A DNA stretch of 64,000 nt from Scatophagus argus (Eukaryota > Chordata > Actinopteri > Scatophagidae), in the NCBI RefSeq assembly GCF_020382885.2, contig NC_058495.1, positions 8,611,627-8,675,626 of the forward strand, read 5' to 3'. Each line of letters starts with the position of its first letter. Position 1 is the first letter of the stretch. Shown here piece by piece: positions 1-11,072 of this stretch. Under the pieces are notes generated by a model. It was given only the letters and a program-made list of their open reading frames with translations, was not told where the DNA came from and did not search any database. The position numbers and the translations under genes are program-made.

Positions 1-101
1 TCTTTGTATAATGTTAACAAGCTAACTGCTGGCTGCCAATTAAAGTTACACAAAGTTGCCAAGCAAATGAATTTATGTAATTTGACCATTTCTTACACAC
101 A

Positions 102-138
102 TGATGGATATCCTCTGATCCTCAGAGGATATCCATCA
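102..138. repeat. Perfect 17-bp inverted repeat with 3-bp loop
   Basis: The arms 102-118 and 122-138 are exact reverse complements around a TCC loop. Each arm contains GGATATCC, itself a palindrome. No gene or poly-U tract adjoins it, so a terminator role is not indicated. It may be the tip of a fold-back element. Confidence 0.85.
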
Positions 139-1367
139 AGTAACTTTACATACAACAGCAACACACACACACATACAAACCAGCAAGAATCCCAGAGCAA
201 CAAGGCTTTTTGCAACAATGAAGCTAATGCTAGCTGAGCTGGTGCTACAGTACAAACAAGCAACATCAAAATGGTAGAAGAGGCATTCAGAAACTTCAAC
301 AGGACTTTCACCAAAGTGGGGATGGTGCTGTGTAACATAGTAGTGTAACACAGTGATGTAGACAAGTTAGAGGAGTAAAGCCAGGACTACTGACAAGGCG
401 TTTCAGGCAGTTCAGGAGCAGTGTTTTCTGTAGGAGAAAATAACTCCTTTAGGTGTGGACTTTGGACTCGTAACTTTGCAGACATTTTACATACACAAAA
501 AAACCTCTCTAAGCTTTGTTTGTACAAGTACATAAACGTGGTGGAGGTTTGATTCGGAGTGGGGTCAGGACTTGAGCATAGCCCTACTGTATCCATTCTT
601 ACAGAGAAAATCTCATTAAAGCCACTCTTCCTCTTAGTTACATCACCAGTGAGAAACAGATTTGGATATTGCACTTTGCCTCTTCTTTTAAACATTCAGC
701 CTACGATCTGTTAGGGAGAACAATGGAGGAGACTGATGAGAGACGGGGAGCATGTATTGACTTTTTCTCTTTCTCCTCTTTCGTCTTAATGCATCTCATT
801 TCCCCCCCATCCTCTTTTGTTGAACACCTTTCCTTCCCCATCAACTGTCATCAATCTCTCTATCCTTGCTGGGTGAAAAATTGCACCCATTACCTTTGTC
901 ATGTGGTATACAGAAATAGCATTCTTTCCACTGACAAACGTGCGGTAAAACAACTTACGGTGACTCACAAAACTGCAGGATGAAGGCTGCACTGCATAAA
1001 TCATTTCCAAATATTGGACAACTTACAGAGAGTAAACAGAAGTTAAAAGCTGGGGAAATGGGTGCACATCCCGAAAGCCTCTACACATAGGAGATAGAAG
1101 CTTTATCTTTCTGATAGTCTGATATATTTATCCATCACATGGTTACTATAGTTGAGTGTTTAGTATTTAGAAACTTTTTTGTATATTTTTAAAATTCCTT
1201 AATTCATTTAAACGCAAGATCTGTTTAATTCAGTTGAGAAATGTTCAAGATCATGTGTTAAAAGTGATGACATTTTGTGATTACATGAACAGTTGTTGTG
1301 TATAAAGACTAAAAGTCTACAGCAATGCCTGTGGCTCTTTGAGTGTGGTTCTACTCAGGCACAGTGA

Positions 1368-1705
1368 TGCTTTGAGCTAAATGCTAAAGTCAAAACACTG
1401 ACATGCTCACAGTGACAATGCTAACATACTGACTCTAAGCAGTTGTTCACCATGTTCCACAAGGTGTGCATGCCAACCTATGCTAATTAGCACTACACAA
1501 AGTACAGCTGAGGCTGATGGGAATGTTGATGGGAATGTCAGATGGCAGTACTATGCTAGACAAATCAAAAATGTTGACCTAATGATGGTACCAGATAAAA
1601 ATTCAGGGCCTCACCAAATACATTTAAATTCATTGTGTGGGGAATATGAGGGTTTGAACAAAAATTCATGCCAATTCTTTCAAACACATCGTATGTTTTA
1701 CTCAA
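1368..1705 (+). repeat. Teleost dispersed repeat, copy A
   Basis: This stretch carries phrases such as GACATGCTCACAGTGACAAT and GCTAATTAGCAC followed by AAAGTACAGCTGAGG. They recur in the same order at 46740-47035. I recognise the pattern from a repeat scattered in spiny-rayed fish genomes but cannot name the family. It is noncoding and diverged. Confidence 0.6.
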
Positions 1706-2754
1706 ATACAATTTCAAAGTCATTAGGGTACAAAAATTCCCTTCCAATCTATTTCTCTATATATATCTATATAATATATCATCACTGCAAGTTTTTTAGC
1801 AGGGTTGATCTGATGCAAAAAGTTTGAGATCAGAGCAGCCCTTTATGCCAAGACAGAAATACAGAAATATTGTTTTTTTCCTTTCATGATTTTCCTGGCA
1901 AGGATATGTTGTGTCTTTCACCTCGGTAAGAAAAAAATCCATACCCGTCGCAGCCTTAGCCACAATACGAGTGCGGCTAAAAATGCAACCACTTTGCCTC
2001 ATTCACTTAAGCATGATAAATGGTGAGAACACAATAGTAACCTTAAGTACGGAATAGTAATGACCTGTGCATTTTGCAAAGAGTAGCATTTTGATGTTAA
2101 TTACATTAGGTTGCAAAGTGCTGTTAAGGAACCTGAAAGGTCTGCAGGCGCTGCATCACTGACTAATCAATTGCCATTATCACGCCCTGTACAAAGGTCT
2201 CGACCCGAGGGACATGTTAGATGCTGCTATTACTTCTTTCCTCTTTACACTGAAAAAGGCACTGTGCAAACGCTGCACTGTTTAAAGGTGGCTGGGGGGG
2301 TGATTTTAAAGTTTTAGAGTGATGACTATCCATAACAGTGACTTGTCACTTTAGAAATGACAAAATAACATGAAACCAACACAATGGCTGCACTCTTGGT
2401 GTGAGGTCTAAGTATGAAACCATTATAGGAACAGCCTACACTACTGCTGCACTTCCAGGAGGAAATGTTTGGGAAAATGTCTGTCTATATCGGTTGTGTC
2501 AGTAAAAATCTGAGTTTCAGTACTTGCAGTTTTGTTGTTGTGTAAAAAAACACTTTAGGACACAGAGTACCCAATGAGCCTCAGTGGAATCACACAGTGA
2601 CCTCAACAGATGTGATTATGAGGATTAGGACTGTCTCACCCCCTCCACACCCCTCCTCCCCCTCTCCCCTCTGACCCTCTGATTCATCCAGTGGGAGGGA
2701 TGGAGAGGAACAGAGCGGAGGGGAGAGATTGGCAACAGGTTTGGCTGCTGTGGC

Positions 2755-2759
2755 CACGC
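2755..2759 (-). promoter_or_regulatory. Possible hypoxia-response core upstream of ndufa4l2
   Basis: CACGC on the plus strand is GCGTG on the minus strand, matching the HIF core RCGTG. It lies about 120 bp before the start codon. Mammalian NDUFA4L2 is a known HIF-1 target, which makes the site plausible, but a 5-base match is weak by itself. Confidence 0.25.
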
Positions 2760-2875
2760 TGTACTTCAGCGAACAAACCTTCATTCATTTGGATACGTTC
2801 GTCAGACTTTAGCTGTCAGTTGCTCTCTTATATGGTTCAGCTTTATTTGCTGCTGCTTTTGGAAGAATATTAAAG

Positions 2876-2917
2876 ATGATTAAGACCATGTTTCAACATG
2901 CAAAGAAATATCCAGGG
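2876..2917 (+). CDS. ndufa4l2: ndufa4l2 coding exon 1
   Basis: Encodes MIKTMFQHAKKYPG and ends at a GTAGGT donor, phase 0. The KK(H/Y)P motif matches the matrix-side N-terminus of the family. The 5' UTR must lie upstream; its extent is not clear. Confidence 0.85.
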
Positions 2918-5900
2918 GTAGGTGGCATCATACTCATGCATCTATTGACCTCTGTGATTTCTTGTATGATTAACATCAAGCCTTTTTTGTCATGATGTGT
3001 ACACAGGGCCTACAACACAGAGCAGAGTGTATAGTTGGATTGCTTTTGAACCTAATGTTCATGTACAGCTTTTCTGGGATGTTGGATATCTTGGTTTTTC
3101 AAACATATTTAGGTCATCAGTTTTTAATTCACTGAATGAAGACCATCAGATGAAACTGTAAGCTCTGAAGGACTTTTGAGCATAGATTCTTTTGTTATAT
3201 ACAACAGTAGAACGATTGTATGTACTTATTTGATTACCTGAATGTTTCAAACAAGCACCGCGAGTACACATAATTACTTTGCATCTTAGACATTTGCCTA
3301 ACATTACTTAATGTTCGACAAATTCTCTTACTGTGTTACTAAAATGAAGAAACTAAGTGAAAGTAAGACACAAAAGCTGTGCTTGTTTTATTTTTTTATC
3401 TGTCGCCTCAGAGCTATGCTGAGGGTGACCCAAATTTGTGGACTGACAGGGCTGGATTGGCAGTGCACCAGAAAAGCAATAAGGGCAGCAACAGTATCGA
3501 AACCCAACGAGCATTAAACACTCTCTATATCGGTCAGGTTGAAAGGTAAAAAGTGAACCACTCACTTGTGTGGCACAATATGAAGATATCAGCACCTGGG
3601 AGTGGACAGCTCCCTTCACACAAGCTGATCTTCATTATTTGCTTGGTGTGTGTGTGTGTGTGTGTGTGTGTCAGGGATCAAAGCTGACCCGCTTCCATGT
3701 GTTTGTGTGTGTAGCTGTTTGTGTTTACTTCAGCGATCGAAGCTGAGCGTTTGCACTCAGTGTACAGTATGTTCAATGTGCATTTGTGTGTGAATGTGGG
3801 TGTGTATGCAGTGTGTACTTGATTTGTGGTATGAATGTTTTAGAAGGTTAACATGGAGAAAGTTGAAAAGTTCATATTGAGCATATTTAGGGAATAATAT
3901 AAATTTATTCTGGGTGAGTACATTATACATAATTAAGATGGCTGACCGGTGATAAAATACAGAAGAATAAGTCAATTAGCTGATGAAAATACACGAGTAC
4001 AATTCTGACAATCAAGTCATTTATACAACCAAAAACACTCACTGGTTTCAGCATTTAAAAACATGAGACATTAGCACTTCTGTCTATGTAATTATGAATG
4101 CAGTACTGTAGAGATTTAGACTCTTGATGAAACAGAAACAGGAAGTTGAAGTCATCATTTTATCCTCTAAAAACTTGGCATATTTCCATACTTAATGATA
4201 AATGTATAGACACAACACTATTTGATTGCTAAAAAAAAGTCACATAATATTGAGAGATTCATTCAAGTTATTTTTGTTAATATCAATCATTATTCAAAAA
4301 CTCAATAAGTCTGCAACTACCCTGATAGTCTATCAATTGTTTAAGCAATTTATGCAAGCAGAAATGCTAATTCCACCGTGCATATTTTCTCTGACTTATA
4401 CAGTGTTAAACGTGTATGGATTGGTGATTGGATAAAGCTAGTCAAGTCATTAGAGGATCTCACCTAGGGGTTCTAACGAACAGTGATATTTCTGATATTT
4501 AACAGCCAAATTTATTGATTGAGAAAATAATCCGTGCATTAGTCTGTTATAAAATAATTGTTAGTTGCAGCAATATTCAGATTACTGATTGTGTGCATTT
4601 GTTTAGCTCAGTAAAAGTCTGATTACATGCTCCGAGTCAGAGCTGTTAAATAGCTGTGTGTTGACTGGTTTGATTATGCAGCCTAGGGATGGATATTTTC
4701 TTCATCACTCTTCCATAGCTTTAAGGAAGTGAATATCAAAGTTTTATCACCAGATATTCTCCCAATCAACAACAAGGCAACTTGCAATGCAATCAGACAG
4801 AAGACAGATGTCTAGATACAGCTGAGCAGAGACATCCTTCAGTTCAACCTGATCAAACTGACGTCTCTCTACAGCTTGACTAGATCGGCGTGTGCTCAGA
4901 ACAGCTGTTTGCCAGTGCTGTGATTCTCTCTCTCTCCTCATCTCATATATGCAGCATCACATAGCAACAGAGACAGGAAATGTATGGCAGTGCGGTGTTG
5001 ATGAATAGATGCAACGTGGTGAGAGGATTTGACACAGCTAAGCTTTGGGTGTTTAATATGACATATCGCATTATCCCTCCGTCCCCCTAATGTGGTTTTC
5101 TATTTTAATTCCTGTCATCATCACCGCTCAGAACATCAAATAAACCTGCGTCTACGTGCTTGTGTGTGTGCGGACACATTCGCGCCTTTGTGTTCGAGTG
5201 CTGTGTGCGTGTTAGCTCATTTACGTGCATGTGTGTGCGAGTACCTGCGCCTGTTTACCCTCTCAGTTTGTGTGTGTGTGTGTTGCTGTCGCTCAGTCTG
5301 ACAGGTATAGTGTTGAGAGGAAGCTGGCACACAGAGAGATGCAGCAGCTCTCTCTTCCACTGCGTCCTTGCCCATTCAACCCAGGCTGACAGTGAGCTGC
5401 CTCACACATGGCCTGGGCCTCATGCATATGGAGGAGGGCAGAGAGAGGAAAAACAAGAATAACAACTACCAGTGTATGTGTGTATATAATGTGTGTGTAT
5501 TTCACACAGGTGTATGTTCATGGTACACATCACAGTCAACCACTTGATGGAATATGTTTGTTTATGTTCATGTGTCTCTGTGGTCTGGGACTAATGCATT
5601 CCTCCTCTCCTCTCCTTTCCTCTCCCGTCCTGTCCTCTCAGCTAATCCCTCAATTTTTCTTCCTGACTCTGGGCATCACAGGGGCCACCTTCTATCTGAT
5701 CCGTCTGGCAAGAGGACCTCATGTCACGTAAGACTGTCATCTGTCCAAAAACTTGTAGGCATTGTGGTAATCTTCCACTTTGCTTTTGCTGCTTTGACAT
5801 TTCATAGAATATTTCTGTTGTCAGCTAAATTCAAACCTTGGATACATAAAGCTGGACATCATTTGAGAGCTTTTAATACTGCCAACAGAGTTGGGTTCCG

Positions 5901-8900
5901 GTGGATGATGGTTGGCAATAAACTCAGATTCACTGAGCTTAGAGGGAAATCAATCTGTTTCAGGATCTTTTATCTCTTCTCACTTGTTCTTATTAGCAAA
6001 GGGCAAAGCACTGAACATTCAGGTAGCAAGATTCTCATTTATAGCTAGTGCTATCTGTCTCTTTCAACAAATGTGATGATAGCAGATTATCAGCTCTACT
6101 TTATTACCGTAAAATTTTGAAAGTAACTTAGGGCAAGAAAAGGTTCTACAAGATCGTGTGTATAATAGGCAAAATCAGTTTGTTATAGATATCTAAAAGT
6201 TATCCAAAAACAACTGGACTTGCTTGAAGTTCTTGGAGACACTTCATCTCTCCTCCAAGATACCTTTTCAGTGTGAAAGCCTCAAGTCCAGTTGCCTTTG
6301 GATAACATTTAGATATACCATAACGTTCATGACTGCGAATCTTCACAGACCGTCTGTCACAGAAAAGAAGTACCTTTCTTTAACATCAGTCTACAATTGT
6401 AAGTGGACTGTTTGTTCCAGTAGTTCAACGAGACCAACAGAGCGGTTATTCTTCTATAGTGAAACAATCCAGCTGATCAGTTTCATTAATCTTAATTTAT
6501 TTATATCTTTTCAGTTTAATTGTTTTGAATCTGGACCAGTAAGTGAGATGTGCATAAGAAAGCTACACCTTTTAATTCATCATGTCAGATACTTAACCAA
6601 AATATCATGTTATGCTGCTCATCTAATTTTCTATAGGTTTTAAACACAGACTGAACATCATTCAAAACTACAGGGTTTGTTCCTTCTCAGCTACCACAAA
6701 CTGATTTCAATTGGATCTTTGAGGTTAAGTTACTTACATTTTTAGTAATTTGCAACTTACAGCGCAGCAAATTTCTGATAACAATTTACTAGCCAATGGG
6801 TTATTTTATTTATGTAATTTTTTTATATAATCACTTCAACCTGCACTGTTGAACATTTGTCTTGCCAGTCTGTCAGTAACCGTGATTACACACTGACACC
6901 TTTTAAGTACTTATGGTACTATAGGCTCTGCCATACTCCTAGTTACTTGTTCATTAGCATGTGTAAAATTCAACAAACAAACAAATTTGATTATCATCAT
7001 TTCTTAAATTTGATTGCTAAAGTCATACATACATGGAAGGAGGCATTTTACAGGAATAAATAAACTAATTACTCTTCTGTGATGCACAAACTATACAAAC
7101 ACCATTGAGATTTCTGTACTGCAACTTCTTTCTCACTACTTGGCGAACACATCTGATAAATACACATCTGATGAGTTAAAGTCTGCAGATAATTTCAGAT
7201 CACTGATTTAAAAGTTGAGTCCTAATACTGATGTTGAAACTAAAAGCTACCTAAATTTGCTTTGGATTCAATGAGTGGATCCTGTTTTCGAATTTGATAA
7301 AATGCTGTTGAACCGGACTCCAAACCACATAACTACACTTAATTTGATACCACCATCAAAACAAAGCTTTTTTTGATAGCTACATATGTTTAACTAAAGC
7401 TTGGAGCAAACACAGCTGCACATGTTAAGAGATAACCACATGCCAGGACTGTACACATAAATGTACACTGTTTGTGCCCTATTCTGGGCCACACAGAACC
7501 ACTTGTTCTGAAGGTCAGCCATAACGCCTGACCTCATCAGCAGCTGGTGATGTGTGCTGGCTTCCTCTGTGTGTGTGTGTGCGTCTGTCTCTGTCTCTCT
7601 CTCTGCTCTCTGCCCCCCCGCCACCCCCTCTCAGACTGTCTAATGTTTGTAGTAATGGAGGGAAAGGGGGAGACATGCCGGCTCTGCCATCACTCTCTCG
7701 GTCTCTTTGTTTGTGCTTTGGAGGCGTGATGTGCTGCCAGAGGGGGAGGACGAGGGATGGACAGTCACAGCAGAGAGTGTGAAATCCCATCTTTGGTTAA
7801 TTAACAAAGGAGGAGAACTGCCAAGTCACTGGGCTGAGTTCACCTCATCTCTTAATCACAATCTCTTTTTTTCCAACTTCTCTGTATTCATCTCCTTTTG
7901 TCTCTGTCCTTCTGTTCCTCTGTGTTCTTTTTCCTCCAAGTTGTTTACATCTTGGTTGGTTTCTCTTCTCCAAGTCTTCATTTTCTCTGTACTTTTCTCT
8001 TTGTCTTCATCATGCATGCCTTTCCTCGTGCTTTTTCTGTTCTTTTCCCTCTCCCTCTCCCTCTCTTTGCATGCCCTGAATATGTCTATATTTGCAGGCT
8101 CTGGGACAAGAAGAGCAACCCAGAGCCCTGGAACAAGCTTGACCCCTCCTACCAGTACAAGGTGACTACTCCCCAGTCAGACACTGAAGGGCCACATGCC
8201 TGGCCAATCGTGTGTTCCAGAAATCTGATCTAGGCACAAATCGCATTGTTTCACTAAGTCACTGAAAATCTCGCATTCATCACCAATCTACCAAAATAGA
8301 TTTGGACCAACCAGTGAAGGCAAAATAGTGTCAGATCAACAAGGCTACTTCCTGGCTTTCTTCACATCTGTTCAAAGGGAAAACAAAATCTCTTTTGAAA
8401 ACAAATTAAGGCAGATGGAACAAGGAGCTTTTAATGGTCTGTAATAATTTCCCTTACCTCTTGAACAAGGCCAGAGCCACAGACAAGCCATGAAAATATT
8501 AACAATGCTGACCAAAAATATTGCAGAAAAACAACCAGTTGACAAGTCCCAGAAGATGAGATCTGGATGATGTGTTTTTCAGAGAAAAGAGCATTTCCCG
8601 AGGTTTTCAAGGCTGCATTGCTTGCCAGTGGAATGAAAGTCACTGCAGACAAAAGGTCAGGACACGGCATGTTTAATTCTCGATAGCAAGGCAAAGGTCT
8701 CGCATCTAAATTCCACTGAAGTCCAAACAATGATCGTAATGAGGAGGGGGAAGTGGAAAAGAGGTGAGAGAGAAGGGGTGGGGGGGTAGAGTTTTAATGG
8801 CAGACCAATCTAGACAAATACACAGCAAGAAAATTATCTATGCCAATGGAGAAATGTGAGTTTATAATGATAGGAGGGCAGTGATGTATGCAGATCAGAT

Positions 8901-9230
8901 TTACACACAGTCGCAAAATACACATATATATCATCCACGACACATGCAAACTCAGCAAGACAAAAATCAGAAAAATAAATTAGCTACAAAGTATTGTTGT
9001 AAATAAGCCTGCATATGAGAGCGTGTGCATGGATGTGTCTATATATGCACTAGAGGAAAAAGAAAAAAAGTTCACCCCTGCCTACTTGTTTTCCACGCAT
9101 TCTTCTAAAGACAGCTCTGATGAATTTAATTTAAGCAAAACAGATTTAAATGTATTCCTCCTGCCTTCCACAGTTTGTGGCCATCAACACAGACTACAAG
9201 AACCTGAAGAAACAAGGCCCTGACTTCTAA
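2876..9230 (+). CDS. ndufa4l2: NDUFA4L2-like mitochondrial protein, complete four-exon gene
   Basis: Exons 2876-2917, 5642-5727, 8098-8161 and 9174-9230 join in frame to 82 codons, the usual length for the NDUFA4/NDUFA4L2 family (81-87). All junctions are GT-AG. The protein has a short basic N-terminus (QHAKKYPG), one membrane segment at about residues 15-38 (LIPQFFF...LIRLARG) and the family signature NPEPWNKL, then QYKF and a C-terminal PDF. NDUFA4 is a small inner-membrane component of cytochrome c oxidase; the L2 paralogue is hypoxia-induced in mammals. Two points favour L2: WDKKSNPEPW has the extra residue seen in human L2 but absent from NDUFA4, and the gene sits next to shmt2 and nxph4. 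The usual VCW before the signature is VTLW here. The start is the first ATG, MIKTM; the second ATG four codons later is an alternative. Confidence 0.93.
3645..3671. repeat. (TG)n microsatellite
   Basis: About 27 bp of uninterrupted TG dinucleotides inside ndufa4l2 intron 1. Confidence 0.95.
4495..4575. repeat. Fragment of ATTAATCGATT-type teleost repeat
   Basis: The string TTATTGATTGAGAAAATAAT followed by ATAATTGTTAGTTGCAGC matches one terminal region of a common teleost nonautonomous repeat. Larger copies lie at 29948-30300 and 59425-59645. Only the end is recognisable here. Confidence 0.5.
5642..5727 (+). CDS. ndufa4l2: ndufa4l2 coding exon 2, membrane segment
   Basis: Encodes LIPQFFFLTL through RLARGPHV plus two bases of the next codon (phase 2). 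It holds the single transmembrane helix with the family motif TGAT(F/L)YL(I/L)RLA. Flanked by a CTCTCAG acceptor and a GTAAGA donor. Confidence 0.95.
5728..8097 (+). other. ndufa4l2 intron 2
   Basis: No exon seen. It includes a long imperfect inverted repeat at 6188-6317 and a pyrimidine-rich stretch from about 7860 to 8090 leading to the acceptor of exon 3. Open frames reported by eye at 7547-8233 are read-through of this low-complexity DNA. Confidence 0.8.
6188..6317. repeat. Imperfect inverted repeat, about 35-bp arms
   Basis: Arms 6188-6222 and 6283-6317 pair with few mismatches (shared core CAACTGGACTTG / CAAGTCCAGTTG plus TTATCCAAA / TTTGGATAA). The 60-bp centre contains CTTGGAGACACTTCATCTCT, which resembles the inner part of a repeat common in fish genomes. 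A short fold-back or MITE-like element is likely. Confidence 0.65.
8098..8161 (+). CDS. ndufa4l2: ndufa4l2 coding exon 3
   Basis: Completes a split Thr codon and encodes LWDKKSNPEPWNKL...SYQYK, the most conserved block of the family. Acceptor TTTGCAG, donor GTGACT. Confidence 0.95.
8162..9173 (+). other. ndufa4l2 intron 3
   Basis: No coding or RNA feature recognised. A G-rich run lies near 8778-8787 and an AT-rich stretch with microsatellite-like ACACATATATA near 8920. Confidence 0.8.
9174..9230 (+). CDS. ndufa4l2: ndufa4l2 coding exon 4 with stop
   Basis: Encodes FVAINTDYKNLKKQGPDF and TAA. The C-terminus matches the DY(K/S)xLKKxxPDF ending of NDUFA4 and NDUFA4L2; Gly replaces the usual Arg before PDF. 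Confidence 0.95.
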   Translation, partial: FVAINTDYKNLKKQGPDF

Positions 9231-9391
9231 AGGTCCTCCAGGCAACTCCAGGGGCACCAAGTTTGGCATGACCTCCTGCTGTCGCCATGCACCGCCATGT
9301 CAAACATCTCCCTGAATGTTTCCCCCAAGCCTCAACTCATGCTCCTTGACAGCTACTCTGAATTATAACTGTAACCGTGTGAAAAACAACT

Positions 9392-9397
9392 ATTAAA
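9392..9397 (+). terminator. Candidate poly(A) signal for ndufa4l2
   Basis: ATTAAA lies 162 nt after the stop codon, the first poly(A)-type hexamer downstream. A canonical AATAAA is at 9686-9691, but it lies next to or within a repeat. Confidence 0.45.
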
Positions 9398-9639
9398 GAT
9401 CACATGAGATAGAGGCTGGCTCTTTAGAGCATGATGATACACAAGGTACAATGTTGTTTATATGCATACTTTGGGTGTTACTGGTGATGACAATTAACAT
9501 TACATTTGTCATCTGCAGTGACAATAACGATGAATATCTGTGTGTTAGTTCCCTGACTTGCATGAGCCCCTCAGCTCAAAGGTCATAAGTCAGGGTCTAA
9601 TGCTGAAAAACAAGTTTAAAAATGCTAGGCTGCTTCTTT

Positions 9640-10060
9640 AAAAAGGTGCACTGATCCAAAAATTTCTGATATTGGAAATGGATCAAATAAATTTCTGTGA
9701 AAGGGGTCGTTCATGACAAAGCCACAGAGAATTCTCCACTACAAAACATTTTAGATTCTTTCAGCAGTATTTCTGAGACCTACAACTTTTCTGCTTAGAT
9801 TCAGTCTCAGCGCTCTCATCAGCTGCATCACTCCACAGCAGGCGGCCGTTATAAGGAAAAAAAAAGTATCGGATTAACCCACTGTACGTTCCCTGCCCAG
9901 TACCAAACAACAGACACATTCCAGCACATTTGTGACTGGAGTAGCTGGTGAACACTGTGGCACGTTTAGCAGATAAAGAGCCAGATATTTCCCTCAGTAG
10001 TTAGTGGAAACTAAAACAAGGCTACAAGGAGAAACACGCCTCATGGTACGCTTCATCTTG
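9640..10060 (-). repeat. hAT-like nonautonomous repeat, copy 1
   Basis: The left end reads GGTGCACTGATCCAAAAATT, like hAT-type fish termini. Read on the minus strand, the interior contains GTTCACCAGCTACTCC, TGTTTGGTACTGGGCAGG and GTGGAGTGATGCAGCTGATG in the order I recall for a dispersed teleost repeat. A related copy in the opposite orientation lies at 28460-28740. Confidence 0.55.
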
Positions 10061-10115
10061 GGCCAGTATCACAATGTTTCCAATGAGAGACATTAATGAG
10101 AATCCAGTCTCAAAG

Positions 10116-10405
10116 CGGCAGCACTGTTAGCAGCAAGGAAGTTCTGGGTTGGAACCCGCCAGCCTGTTGGGGAAATTCTGTGTGGAGTTTGTGTGGATTC
10201 CCTCAGCGTGCTCCCACAGTTAAACACCAATGACTCTAAATTACCCATAAGTGTAAATGTGAGAGTGAATAATTATTATTCTCTGTCAAGTTTGTCAGCC
10301 CTGTGATGAACTGGTGGCCTTTCTAAAGAGTCAGCTGGGATAGGTTCCAGCCCCCCACAACCCTGCAAAGAACAAGCACTTATAGACAATGGATAATAGA
10401 TGGAT
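10116..10405 (+). mobile_element. Diverged V-SINE-like element with probable target-site duplication
   Basis: It has the same order of parts as the clearer SINE copies: a tRNA-like head (GCACTGTTAGC...GGTTGGAACCC), the GTGGAGTTTG block, and the tail CAGCTGGGATAGGTTCCAGC ending in ATGGATAATAGATGGAT. AGTCTCAAAG at 10106-10115 and AGTCCCAAAG at 10406-10415 look like a duplicated target site with one change. An old insertion. Confidence 0.7.
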
Positions 10406-11046
10406 AGTCCCAAAGTCACAGCTTCTTCAGAGTTCTTCTTCATGCTAAAGAAAGGCCTGTAGACACCTCACCCAGGTGTCATAGATTAAGGTCAATGTCC
10501 CTGCTCACTTTACAACCCTGCTGTTAAACTAATAAAAGTCTGTGAACACTATGAACAGCCAATGTTTGTGATCGACTGCGATAATGAACTCATGCATGGC
10601 CCACCAAAACCAAAAGGATGCTTTTAATTCCAGGGGAAAAAAAAAACGAAAACATTATTTACTGAGCTCACACATCACACATCCACTGCAGGGCCAAGCA
10701 AGTCACACATGCACACATGCTGAGATATGAAGTTGCAGATGAAGAGGACCGAAATAGAAATCAATCATGGGAGATGAATATTCGTGTGGGTCATAGAGCT
10801 CTTTCAAACCAGTTTTCAGTTCGAGGAAGATGCAGTCCAAAGAGACAAATCAGCAAACTGCTTGATCACTGCTTGTCTGTAAAAACTAAAACATTATTTT
10901 CACTTAGGTATTTTCACTTTTTTTTTCCACTTAGCAAGAAAATGACAAGACTCAGAATCTGAAGTTTCTGCTAATATGTCTCCTGCTGGTATAATTCTCC
11001 AATTTTGGAGATTTCATTGAAAGATGAATGTTTGTGTCGGTGTGCT

Positions 11047-11072
11047 TGTGTGTGTGTGTGTGTGTGTGTGTG
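11047..11072. repeat. (TG)n microsatellite
   Basis: About 26 bp of TG dinucleotides in intergenic DNA. Confidence 0.95.

Larger units (their letters stand above)
1..2590. other. Intergenic region upstream of ndufa4l2
   Basis: I see no exon that can be supported. Open frames here are short and lack family resemblance or splice context. The stretch holds a perfect hairpin at 102-138 and one copy of a teleost dispersed repeat from about 1368 to 1705. In human the next gene on this side is STAC3; nothing resembling it is visible here. Confidence 0.6.
2918..5641 (+). other. ndufa4l2 intron 1
   Basis: No additional exon seen. It contains a (TG)n tract at about 3645-3671, imperfect TG-rich DNA at 5160-5285 and the end of a dispersed repeat near 4495-4575. 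A pyrimidine-rich tract (CTCCTCTCC repeats) directly precedes the acceptor at 5641. Confidence 0.8.

Noticed and set aside
7547..8233. Several plus-strand frames rich in Leu, Ser and Cys
   Set aside because: They result from TG-, CT- and TTC-rich low-complexity DNA in ndufa4l2 intron 2.
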